Source: Chrysomallon squamiferum (lineage: Eukaryota > Mollusca > Gastropoda > Neomphalida > Peltospiridae). Taken from it: a DNA stretch of 20,000 nucleotides. A program made the position numbers and the translations under genes. Under the pieces are notes generated by a model, which saw only the letters and a list, made by a program, of their open reading frames with translations, was not told the origin of the DNA and made no database searches. The DNA lies in the NCBI GenBank assembly GCA_012295275.1, contig CM022677.1, forward strand, positions 24,983,121-25,003,120. Direction: 5' to 3'. Below, piece by piece: positions 11,235-19,666 of the stretch; the stretch's first letter is position 1; the number at the start of each line of letters is the position of its first letter.

Positions 11235-11317
11235 ATGTTCATCTTGATTTTCTCCAGCGACTGTTCCACTGCGCGAGATGCAGACCCAACATCTCTCTTC
11301 TCAAAGAAAGATTTAAC
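11174..11317 (-). CDS. Aminopeptidase last coding exon (residues 328-374 and stop)
   Basis: It begins GTT after TCGTCTCCAG and stops at TAA (11174-11176). It encodes VKSFFEKRDVGSASRAVEQS and continues LEKIKMNIDWLKRHKPEISD to a WLKENAS terminus. The R-A-x-x-Q-(A/S)-L-E-x-x-x-x-N-I-x-W pattern is the conserved last helix of M1 aminopeptidases, and the protein ends at the usual place. Confidence 0.95.
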   Translation of the reverse strand, partial: VKSFFEKRDVGSASRAVEQSLEKIKMNIDWLKRHKPEISDWLKENAS

Positions 11318-11678
11318 CTGGAGACGAAAAAAAACAAAACAAATTTTAAAAAATGGCAATGTTTTATTTTGACAATAATTTACAAAGTTGAAAGATCAGC
11401 TATATCAAAACGAGTAATTCTTCGAACGTTAAAAAAAAAGAAAAAAAAAAAATAAAAAAAAAAAATGTTTTCAAACATTGAAAAAGCTATAACAAAAAAA
11501 AAATTCTTCCAAAAAAAAAAAAAAAAAACTTTTCCAACGATTTTTTTGAATGTTATTAAAGAATAAAACTGAACAGGAAATCATTTTATCTTTTCTCTTT
11601 TATTGGAATAAAATTATCTCTGCTACATATATATGTCAATATAATATATATATGTGTGTGTGTGGATATATATATATG

Positions 11679-11734
<56 letters not shown>

Positions 11735-12247
11735 CTCACACATATATATATACATACATAATGTTATGCCAAACAAAAGATGTATACATACATAAATACA
11801 CACACTGACTTTTATTAAATATAGAAGGTGAAACAAAAGTAACACTAACGTCATTGTAGTCAAATTCTGTCCTGAAACTCCCTGTGACCCCTTTGACCAA
11901 GCCTGACAGGTGAAATGAAATCACTCCATACCTGAAACGAAGAGAGATAATTATTTCAGTCTTTTCACCTTTTAATTAAACATGAACTCACAGACAAAAC
12001 AAGAAAAAACAAACGACAACTTCACACCTGTAAAACAAACATAAATACACACACCCCACACACACACACATCACACACAGACAGACTGATAGACAGACAG
12101 AAAGACAGCCAAACACACAAATGAAGCAAAGTAATATTTAATTAATTACTTTTTTAATCTTCAGAGAAAAATGTGTAAAATTTCATCACTACAAAAAGCA
12201 CAGACACAAACACACACACACAGACACAAACACATTATCTATTACTT

Positions 12248-12278
<31 letters not shown>

Positions 12279-15200
12279 TATTATTTCTTCTGGGCTATCT
12301 AGGACTATCACTGTATATGATCACTATCGCTATTATCTTTATCTCTAATGCAATTATTACCTTTTAAACAAAATGTCGTAATTCTCCTTGAAGAATCTCC
12401 ACGCCAGTAGCTGTCCAGCCGGAGTGCTGGCAACGTTGATGATGATGTAGATAGAATCCTGTGACTTGATCTTCTTCTCATCCAGACTGTACCTGAGTAA
12501 CCTGTCAAACAACAGCGTTTAATTATTACCTGTAAAACCATACCTATTGTTATTACCTGTAAAACCATATCTATTGTTATTACCTGTAAAACCATATCTG
12601 TTGTTATTACCTGTTAAATCTGTTGTTATTACCTGTAAAATCATATCTGTTGTTATTACCTGTAAAACCATATCTGTTGTTATTACCTGTTAAACCATAT
12701 CTGTTATTACCTGTCATATCTATTGTTATTACCTGTAAAACCATATCTGTTGTTATTACCTGTAAAACCATATCTGTTGTTATTACCTGTAAAACCATAT
12801 CTATTGTTATTACCTGTTAAACCATATCTATTGTTATTACCTGTAAAACCATACCTATTGTTATTACCTGTTAAACCATATCTATTGTTATTACCTGTAA
12901 AACCATATCTATTGTTATTACCTGTAAAACCATATCTATTGTTATTACCTGTTAAACCATATCTATTGTTATTACCTGTAAAACCATATCTATTGTTATT
13001 ACCTGTTAAACCATATCTATTGTTATTACCTGTAAAACCATATATATTGTTATTACCTGTAAAATCATATCTGTTGTTATTACTAAATATTATTAGGTCA
13101 AATCTATTGTTATGAAACCATATTTTGTTATTATCAAACCATATCTCTTGTTATTACCTGTAAAATCATATCTAATGTTATTACCTATCATATTATATCT
13201 ATTATTATTACTAAATATTACTAGGTCTAATCAATGACCTTTCAAATCAATTCTGTTATTATTACTACATCAGATCAAATGTATTATTATTATTACCTGT
13301 CGATTTATATCTATTATTATTAAATGTTAATCATATCTGTTATATTAGCTGTCAAACCATATATGTTAATACTGCCTATCAAATCAATTCTATTATTATT
13401 ACTTGTCAACCATATCTGTTATATTACCTGTCAATCATATCTATTATTATTATTATTGTCGAACCACATCTGTTATTATATCCTTACATCATATCACTTA
13501 TTATTATTACTGTCCAATAAAACCACTTTTTGTCTGCAAAATCAAATACATTTTTACTGGTAATAAAGACATTTAGGATCATACCTGATATTACCAATCA
13601 AATCTATTATTATTATTATTAATATTATTATTATTATTACCTTTCAAATGAAATCTATTATTATTACCTGTCATTCAACACTATATTCACATCAAATCCC
13701 TGCATTTAGAAATAATAAATATCCATTACTGCTTAGACAACTGAACGAGAAATCAAGGACATTTTTTTTTATTCAACAGGAATATAAACTAATAACAACA
13801 CTTTATATGCAGGCTAAAACAGAAATAAATAAAAAAGAGAAAGATGTTGTGACTCACTGATGAAGAAGTCGAATGTCTGTGGTTTGAGCCAGGGCATTCA
13901 GCAGCTCTGCTTTCTCCGATGGGATGATGGTCCTCTCATACTGGTCCCAGCAGTACCTCCAGTCCTCTTCATCTCCATGTTCTATCCCTATCTTGTAGAT
14001 GAAACTCTTCAGGTTGGATGAGATGCTGTTAATTGTTAACACAGAGAATTAATTCTGTTCCTACCAATGTGATTTATGTTGTATTTGTTAACACAGATAA
14101 TTAATTCTGTTCCTACCAATGTGATTTATGTTGTACTTGTTAACACAGATAATTAATTCTGTTCCTACCAATGTGATTTATGTTGTACTTGTTAACACAG
14201 ATAATTAATTCTGTTCCTACCAATGTGATTTATGTTGTACTTGTTAACACAGATAATTAATTCTGTTCCTACCAATGTGACTAACACAGATTTAATTCTT
14301 TCCTACCAATGTGATTTATGTTGTACTTGTTAACACAGATAATTAATTCTGTTCCTACTAATGTGACTTATGTTTTATGTTGTAACTAACACAGAGAATT
14401 AATTCTGTTTCCTGTTACCAATCTTACTACTGGCATATTGTCATTCTTGTTAATGCAGAGAATGGATTCTAGTCCTGCAGTTATTAATACTCTTTCACTG
14501 AATTAATACTGTTCCTACTTGTCTACTACAATTATTGATTGGTAGTGATTAATTATTATTCCAAATTCTACTGTTTCTATTCCTGTTACAAATTTACATC
14601 ATTACTGAATTAATATTATTCCAACTGCCACTGTTCCAACATTACTGTTTCTGGCTGTTACTAATTGAACTGCTGTCAATACTGTTTCATTTATTACTGT
14701 TTCTGATACTACTTCTACTGTTGCTACCTCCATTACTTGTTGTTTCAACTATTACTATTATTACTACTACTACTACTATTACTGTTACTACTATTACTAT
14801 TATACTGTTACTGTTACTACTAATGCTGTTACTACTACTGCTGTTACTACTATTACTGTTACCACTATTACTGTTACTACTATTGCTGTTTCTACTCTGT
14901 CACTGATGTTACTACTAAAACATACAGTAATGGTAACAAATAACAATCATTAAAACTACATTACTGAAATTACTATCAACTTTAGTTTGGACAAATGCAG
15001 TTATTAACACATTCATGTTCAAGTGAGAGAACAGCTGTAGCAACAACAAATATTACTACTATCAGCATTCACATTATTCTACCTGTGTTGTCATGTTACT
15101 CTTTAGATTTCAGGAAATGCTGCACAATTATTAATACACTCATGTTCATTGATATTATATCAAAATCTTGCAGCTGATTCTACTGCTGTCACTACTTTGA

Positions 15201-15524
15201 TCCCATTACTCCAACTACTGTTACTATTACTGCTACAACAGCTTCTACATTATTACCACCTGCTACTACTACTACTACAGCTACTGATACCCACTACATT
15301 GTTAATGATTAGCCTCTCCCCTACCGCTACTACTACTACTACGATCACCTGTGCAGCTACTACTTCTGCTACAGTTATCACATGACAGCTTACCTTGATG
15401 GGTCCTGCTTCCATTTCTTAAACAGTTCTTTGCCCTCATCGATAACCTTCTTGTTGCCCATCTCAGCTGCTAGTTTGTTTATTATGACTCTGAGGTATCT
15501 GTAGAAACAAGTCTTTAATCAATC

Positions 15525-15571
<47 letters not shown>

Positions 15572-16690
15572 CTACAACAACAACAACAACAACAACAACT
15601 TCAACAACGACAACAACAGCAACTGAAATAAGATTATAAGCTTTATTTGAGAGTATTAAATGAGGTATGATTAACGATTAATTATTATCATTAGTAGAAT
15701 GGAATAATTATTCTCTAACTTCAGAACAGTGATGAACAATTCAAAACATGTTTATAAATATTTACAAGTATTTTAACATCAGAAAAATTCACTTCATTAG
15801 AGTGACCTTCAATACTGCTAAATTTTAACCTATTATTTTTTTTTTAAGTGTCTATTAGTCCTAGATTACTACCTCTTTTAGTCCTAGACTACTATCTCTT
15901 TTGAGTGACCTACTACTCCTAGACTACTATCTCTTTTGAGTGACCTACTACTACTACTACTACTGCTACTACTACTACGAATGGTACTGTTATATCTATT
16001 GTTATTTGATCTTGTTTGATGTTAGTTATAGTTAATATTGTTTCACAGTTTAAAAAAAAAGATACCTATCAAGAGTTGAACCGGTGTCCTCCAGGCCTAA
16101 TGCAGCAACCAAAGGCTGAATCAGTTTGAGAATGTATTCCTGTGAACAAGAAAAAAAAATGAAAATATTACAAAATACCACACACTGAAACTGGACATGC
16201 AGAGACAGCACAGAATAAAGGGAGTCTGTGTATTTCATTGTTATTTAATCATCAAATCTGTTAATTAAGCCTTTAGCTGATGCTGTATGTGTGTCTGTGA
16301 TTAGGTCTGCATGTCAAGTCGTTATTAGCTGTATGGGTATTCAATTAATTCAATTAATGCAGTAATGATTGACATTGGTGCAAATGTCTTGTTTCTGAGG
16401 CAAAAGTTTACATTAAAGGAACACAACAGGACTGGATGGTTTCATCTGGAGCAGTTTATTTAGAGGAGTAAATGTTAGTGTTAAAAGATAAGCAGATCAT
16501 GAGTAAAATAGTATGATTTTACAGATGTTTTATGTTTTTTAGGGTTTGACTGTGTTAAACACACAATATATAAATGTAACTGTAGGTCTTGTATAAATCC
16601 ACTAACATGCGATATACATATTAATATACAGATAGAAAGTAGTATTTTAAAAAGCAAGAATAGCCTCCATGTCCCCTGGAATATCTTTCA

Positions 16691-16741
<51 letters not shown>

Positions 16742-16759
16742 ACACACACACACACACAG

Positions 16760-16791
<32 letters not shown>

Positions 16792-16814
16792 ACACACACA
16801 CAAACACAGACACA

Positions 16815-16853
<39 letters not shown>

Positions 16854-16957
16854 ACACAGATACACACACAGATACACACACACACAGATACACACACACA
16901 CAGACACACACAGACGCAAACACAAACACACATACAGATACACAGAGACACACAGAC

Positions 16958-16988
<31 letters not shown>

Positions 16989-17694
16989 GATACACACACA
17001 GATACACACACACACAGACACACACACAGACACTCTCAGACCCACTCACAGACTCACACACAGACAGACACACACACAAACACACACAGATAAGCACACA
17101 CACAAACACTCACATACTCACAGACATACACACAGACACACTCACAGACACACACACACAGACACTCACAGATACACACACACACAAACACACACATACT
17201 CACAGACACACACACACAGATACCCCCCACACACACACAGATACACTCAGACAACACACAAATACACACTCACAGATACACACAAATATTTACACAGATA
17301 AACAGACACAACATATATATATATATATGTAATAAATTCACAACAATTATCAATTTATAAACCACAAATTTTACTGTTCATGCACAACACTTACTCTGTA
17401 AGAGATAAAGACGTCCTCGTAGTAGATGAGGTCTTTGATGAAGTAGATGTTGCTGATGGATGTACTCCAAGGAATGTACTCTGTTTCATTTAACAGATAT
17501 TTAGTCAGATCAAGAGCTGTCTTCAGACTCAGTTTGTTAGCTCTGCAAGATTCAGAAATAAAATAAATAGAAATAAAATTAAATATATAAATAAAAAAAA
17601 GTAAGAATTTGTTAGTCCTGAAACACCAACAGAAATGAACCTTTCCATATAAAAAAAAAAAAAATGAAACAAAATGCTATGATTGCTGTTGTTA

Positions 17695-17729
<35 letters not shown>

Positions 17730-19267
17730 ACAGACAAATAAATATATTTTAAATAAATAAATAAATAAATAAAACAAATAAACAAATAAATAAATAAACA
17801 AATAAATACATTTTAAATAAATATATGAACAAATAAGTAAAAAAATTATTAATATTAAGAATTAAAAATCAACTAAATAAATAAATAAATAAACAAATAA
17901 CCAAATAAATAAATAAACAAACAAATGAATAAATAAATAAAGTAACAAATAAACAAAAATAAAATAATAATAATAATTAAAAAACAAATAAATAGATAAA
18001 AAAAAAAACAAATAAATAAACAGATAAATAAATTAACAAACAAACAAACAAATAATTTTACCTGACCAAACTGAAAGCATCATTAATGTAACCTGCCCGA
18101 TCCTGAGTTGTAAACACCTGTTAATTAAAACATTAAACACTTTTATAATAAACCACATCAATAATTATAAAGCTAAGCCCAAAACTTTCTATTCAAAAAC
18201 ACACTAGCCAACCTGGAATACTAGAACTACTGTTCTTCTTATTCTTCTAATTCTTCTTCTTTTTATCAACATTATCATTATTGTCATCATCATCATCATC
18301 ATCATCATCATTATTATTACCATTATCATCATTATTGTTACTACTGTTATTAATATATCATTATTAGTAGTACCATCATCATCACTATTATCATCATCAT
18401 TATTACCATCATCATCATTAGTAAATAATCATCATTATTGTTACTACTATTATTATTATATCATCATCACTATTATCATCATCATTATTATTACCATCAT
18501 CATCATTATCATTATTATTAGTAAATAATCATCATTATTGTTACTACTATTATTATTATATCATTATTAGTAGTACCACCATCATCACTGTTATATCATC
18601 AAATATCATCATCACTATCATCATCATCATTAAGAGTACTGTTATTTACACCTTGTGGTCAACAAAGAGCTGGTCAGAGATCATCTTCCACATGTCCTGT
18701 TCGTAGTTCACTCTGTAAAAACCGTTCACATTCACATTTCCCTTCATCCACTTGATCCCCTGGGGGTAGGGGACAGTAACTGCAATAAAAAAAAAAAAAA
18801 ATAAATTATAAAAAAATTAAAAATTAAAAAATATAAAAACATTTGTTTAAAATAAATCTGGTAAAGGTAAATTCAGTCCTCTTTAGGCCAAAAACACAGC
18901 TAAATAATGCCAGGTCAATACACTCAGTAAGGTCGGGTCAGGTCAAGAGAGGTCAGACACACTCAGTAAGGTCAGGTCAAGTAACCTGGTATATTTTGTA
19001 TGGTCAAATCAGAGTAGTCAGGTCAAGAGAGGTCAGTAGTAGTACACACTCAGTAAGGTCAGGTCAAGTAACCTGGTTTATTTTGTACGGTCAAGTCACA
19101 GTAGTAGTAGTAGTAGTAGTAGTAGTAATAGTAGTAATAAGAATAATAATAATAAGAAGAAGAAGAAACAGAAGAAGAAGAAGGATAGACAACAACAACA
19201 ATGGTTTTATGGTTTTCGAGTTGTAGGGGATGAAAATTATGTTATATATAATATTACATGTGCAGTC

Positions 19268-19305
<38 letters not shown>

Positions 19306-19503
19306 TAATAATAATAACAATAATAATAATAATATAACAATAATAATAATAATAACAATAATAATAACAATAACAATAATAACAAAAATGTAACAAAAAA
19401 AGAAAAAAAAATTTTTTTTTTTTTTTAAATTAAGAGTTAATTAACTGAAATACTCTAATTAAATATAACTGAAATAAAAAAAAATAATCGTAATAAAATA
19501 AAA

Positions 19504-19555
<52 letters not shown>

Positions 19556-19666
19556 GATCCAGTAATGAAACAAATGCAGTGTTTACCAGATGTCATGTTC
19601 ATCCATATCAGCTTTTCTTCTTTTCCATCTGACGTTTTCAGAGTGAATGGAATGTACCATTTGTAG
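11174..19666 (-). CDS. M1-family metallo-aminopeptidase, aminopeptidase N / glutamyl aminopeptidase-like: ten 3' coding exons (partial gene)
   Basis: The gene joins ten exons on the - strand: 19666-19587, 18779-18652, 18117-18062, 17542-17395, 16139-16066, 15498-15394, 14025-13858, 12501-12361, 11931-11850 and 11317-11174. All introns are GT-AG. Phases agree throughout, giving 374 residues and a TAA stop. M1 enzymes are zinc exopeptidases that trim N-terminal residues from peptides, often as type II membrane ectoenzymes. Residues 1-27 end the catalytic-to-beta-domain link; residues 36-52 hold the beta-domain signature WMKGNVNVNGFYRVNYE. The remainder is the alpha-helical ERAP1_C domain, with DRAGYINDAFSLVR, EYIPW and AWRFFKENYDILF. 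N-glycosylation sequons NMT, NET and a terminal NAS suit an extracytoplasmic protein. The catalytic HEXXH and GAMEN exons lie beyond the right edge, so activity and the exact subfamily cannot be judged. The protein has only one cysteine in this part. Confidence 0.93.
11318..11849 (-). other. Intron between coding exons 9 and 10 of window
   Basis: GT-AG intron of 532 bp. It holds broken A runs at 11430-11530 and a compound TA/TG/CA microsatellite at 11626-11760 with inverted symmetry (GTGTGTGTG then ACACACACA), which can fold on itself. No exon is seen in it. Confidence 0.85.
11626..11760. repeat. Compound (TA)n(TG)n(TA)n(CA)n(TA)n microsatellite
   Basis: Alternating TATATA, GTGTGTGTG, TATATA and a CA run of about 12 units occupy this stretch of the last intron. 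Both strands translate to spurious Tyr/Ile/Val/Cys-rich frames. Confidence 0.85.
11850..11931 (-). CDS. Aminopeptidase exon 9 of window (residues 300-327)
   Basis: The exon is 82 bp (acceptor CGTTTCAG, donor GTTAGT). It encodes a split arginine then YGVISFHLSGLVKGVTGSFR and a short acidic tail. It matches the family segment before the final long helix. Confidence 0.92.
11932..12360 (-). other. Intron between coding exons 8 and 9 of window
   Basis: GT-AG intron of 429 bp with CA/CAGA-rich sequence at 12030-12120 and 12200-12235, and a (TTA)n run at 12247-12285. Nothing else is recognised. Confidence 0.85.
12361..12501 (-). CDS. Aminopeptidase exon 8 of window (residues 253-300)
   Basis: The exon is 141 bp (acceptor TTTGACAG, donor GTAATA). 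It encodes LLRYSLDEKKIKSQDSIYII, then NVASTPAGQLLAWRFFKENY. The I-x-x-Q-D and G-x-x-x-x-W-x-F-x-x-x-N-(W/Y) patterns are classic M1 C-terminal repeats. Its acceptor lies in register with the adjoining 27-bp array. Confidence 0.95.
12502..13857 (-). other. Intron between coding exons 7 and 8 of window
   Basis: GT-AG intron of 1356 bp. Its 3' half is the 27-bp array and its middle (13083-13680) is decayed repeat mixed with ATT triplets. Only 13680-13857, next to the exon 7 donor, looks like unique sequence. Confidence 0.88.
12521..13082 (-). repeat. 27-bp minisatellite, about 21 core copies, each with CAG|GTAATAA on the gene's sense strand
   Basis: A 27-bp unit is repeated head to tail (two copies near 12611-12631 and 12686-12711 are shortened). 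Decayed copies continue at about 13156, 13295, 13428 and 13666. In the transcribed orientation each core unit reads TTTTACAG (or TTTAACAG) followed by GTAATAAC, that is, a 3' splice acceptor joined directly to a 5' donor. The first junction (12530|12529) is 28 bp from the true acceptor of exon 8 (12502|12501), about one unit away, so the real splice site is in register with the array. The open frame on the + strand with repeated LLLPVKPY is a by-product. Confidence 0.92.
13858..14025 (-). CDS. Aminopeptidase exon 7 of window (residues 197-253)
   Basis: The exon is 168 bp (acceptor AATTAACAG, donor GTGAGT). It encodes NLKSFIYKIGIEHGDEEDWR, CWDQYE and KAELLNALAQTTDIRLLH. G-x-x-x-x-W-x-x-x-W-x-x-Y and the K-x-x-L-x-x-A-L segment are ERAP1_C features. 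It contains the only cysteine of the 374 residues (RYCWD). Confidence 0.95.
14035..14435 (-). repeat. 52-bp minisatellite beside the exon 7 acceptor, about eight copies
   Basis: Copies start with GTTAACACAG at 14035, 14087, 14139, 14191 and 14243, exactly 52 bp apart. Then come a shortened copy at about 14281, one at 14329 and a diverged one at about 14387. The array begins 9 bp inside the intron from the exon 7 acceptor. On the sense strand each unit carries GGAACAG and TGTTAAC. The latter fits a branch-point consensus and also lies just before the real acceptor. Confidence 0.92.
14690..15375. repeat. Degenerate (ACT)n / (TTACTA)n trinucleotide region
   Basis: Interrupted ACT and GTT triplets dominate 14740-14900 and 15180-15370, with less repetitive sequence between them (about 14920-15170). 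Confidence 0.7.
15394..15498 (-). CDS. Aminopeptidase exon 6 of window (residues 162-197)
   Basis: The exon is 105 bp (acceptor TTTCTACAG, donor GTAAGC). It encodes YLRVIINKLAAEMGN, then KELFKKWKQDPS. The F-x-x-W motif is conserved. The short cysteine-bounded loop found here in vertebrate aminopeptidase N is replaced by AEMGNKKV, with no cysteine. Confidence 0.94.
15522..15620. repeat. (CAA)n microsatellite
   Basis: About 30 CAA triplets with a few ACT, TTC and CGA interruptions, starting 24 bp into the intron from the exon 6 acceptor. Confidence 0.9.
15859..15951. repeat. 35-bp tandem duplication with a partial third copy
   Basis: Two identical 35-bp units starting TCCTAGACTACTATCTC lie at 15882-15916 and 15917-15951. 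A shorter diverged copy starts at 15859. Confidence 0.85.
16066..16139 (-). CDS. Aminopeptidase exon 5 of window (residues 138-162)
   Basis: The exon is 74 bp between TTCACAG and GTATCT. It encodes EYILKLIQPLVAALGLEDTG and a short tail. The (Y)-x-x-x-x-I-x-P-L-x-x-x-L-G pattern matches the family at this point. Confidence 0.93.
16140..17394 (-). other. Intron between coding exons 4 and 5 of window
   Basis: GT-AG intron of 1255 bp. Half is the CA-rich array. Positions 16150-16680 are non-repetitive but show no exon; a (TA)n run lies at 17312-17328. Confidence 0.87.
16691..17312. repeat. Long (CA)n with CAGA/CAGATA variants
   Basis: About 620 bp of almost unbroken ACAC sequence with interspersed CAGACA, CAGATA and CAAACA words fill the middle of an intron. 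All six frames are open or nearly so, giving false Thr-His and Val-Cys frames up to 210 codons. Confidence 0.95.
17395..17542 (-). CDS. Aminopeptidase exon 4 of window (residues 88-137)
   Basis: The exon is 148 bp with a strong donor GTAAGT. It encodes helices with LTKYLLNETEYIPWST, the conserved L-x-x-Y-L-x-x-E-x-x-Y-x-P-W pattern of M1 enzymes. It has an N-E-T sequon and ends YYEDVFISYR in phase 0. Confidence 0.95.
17550..18058. repeat. Degenerate (AAAT)n / (AAAC)n region
   Basis: The stretch is almost wholly AAATA and AACAA words, with cleaner (AAAT)n at 17696-17728 and 17753-17800. It forms nearly the whole intron between exons 3 and 4 (17543-18061). Confidence 0.88.
18062..18117 (-). 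CDS. Aminopeptidase exon 3 of window (residues 70-88)
   Basis: This small 56-bp exon (acceptor AACAG, donor GTAAAA) encodes VFTTQDRAGYINDAFSLV plus a split arginine. D-R-A-x-x-I-x-D-A-F is the hallmark first-helix motif of the M1 C-terminal domain. Confidence 0.94.
18238..18640. repeat. (ATC)n/(ATT)n region with higher-order copies
   Basis: Interrupted ATC, ATT and TAC triplets fill most of the intron between exons 2 and 3 (18118-18651). A longer word starting AGTAAATAATCATCATTATTG recurs at about 18419 and 18520, showing later duplication of about 100 bp. Confidence 0.85.
18652..18779 (-). CDS. Aminopeptidase exon 2 of window (residues 27-69)
   Basis: The exon is 128 bp between TATTGCAG and GTGTAA. 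It encodes the most diagnostic segment, IKWMKGNVNVNGFYRVNYE, matching the W-x-K-x-N-x-x-x-x-G-(F/Y)-Y-R-V-N-Y motif near the end of the M1 beta domain, then DMWKMISDQLFVDHK, the start of the helical domain. Confidence 0.95.
18912..19070 (+). promoter_or_regulatory. Cluster of nine AGGTCA nuclear-receptor half-sites in an 87-bp tandem repeat
   Basis: AGGTCA starts at 18912, 18940, 18950, 18969, 18974, 19020, 19030, 19056 and 19061. Two pairs (18940-18955 and 19020-19035) are perfect direct repeats with the 4-nt spacer AGAG, the DR4 arrangement bound by RXR heterodimers such as LXR or thyroid receptor. Two further pairs overlap with a 5-bp period. The block duplicates with a period of 87 bp (CACTCAGTAAGG at 18959 and 19046). 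Binding is an inference from consensus; a repeat origin alone could explain the density. Confidence 0.45.
19098..19395. repeat. Triplet microsatellites (TAG)n, (AAG)n and (AAT)n
   Basis: (TAG)n at about 19100-19130, AAG-rich at 19150-19185, and AAT/AAC triplets from 19268 to 19385, followed by A and T runs at 19396-19426. Confidence 0.88.
19508..19551. repeat. (TA)n microsatellite
   Basis: About 21 TA units, lying about 36 bp from the exon 1 donor on the intron side. Confidence 0.92.
19587..19666 (-). CDS. Aminopeptidase exon 1 of window (residues 1-26)
   Basis: The exon is 80 bp. It starts with the last base of a split codon after GTTGAAG and ends in phase 1 before GTAAAC. It encodes YKWYIPFTLKTS, an acidic/basic loop, then LIWMNMTS with an N-M-T sequon. 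In M1 enzymes this is the beta-domain strand region just after the catalytic domain. The acceptor and first 16 exon bases are part of a 59-bp tandem repeat. Confidence 0.9.

Larger units (their letters stand above)
14026..15393 (-). other. Intron between coding exons 6 and 7 of window
   Basis: GT-AG intron of 1368 bp. Apart from the 52-bp array it is mainly degenerate ACT/TTACTA triplet sequence (14480-14910 and 15180-15375). The open frames with Leu, Thr or Ile runs are translations of these triplets. Confidence 0.85.
15499..16065 (-). other. Intron between coding exons 5 and 6 of window
   Basis: GT-AG intron of 567 bp containing the CAA tract, a 35-bp tandem duplication at 15859-15951 and an ACT run at 15950-15978. 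The remainder is unremarkable AT-rich sequence. Confidence 0.85.
18780..19586 (-). other. Intron between coding exons 1 and 2 of window
   Basis: GT-AG intron of 807 bp. In + order it holds A-rich sequence, the AGGTCA-bearing 87-bp repeat, TAG and AAG triplets (19098-19185), (AAT)n (19268-19395) and (TA)n (19508-19551). Confidence 0.87.

Noticed and set aside
12723-13115. A 130-codon frame with repeated LLLPVKPY
   Set aside because: It is the 27-bp minisatellite (27 = 9 codons) read on the non-coding strand of an intron. There is no start context, splice support or non-repeat domain.
12521-14435. Possible CRISPR array
   Set aside because: Units are contiguous tandem copies without unique spacers, and the window is clearly eukaryotic.
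16621-17301. Open frames up to 210 codons with Thr-His-Thr or Val-Cys-Val repeats on both strands
   Set aside because: They are translations of the CA/TG microsatellite within an intron. Overlapping frames on both strands are open for the same reason.
18843-19226. 127-codon frame with repeated SVRSGQV
   Set aside because: It translates the 87-bp AGGTCA repeat and adjoining triplet arrays in an intron, antisense to the gene.
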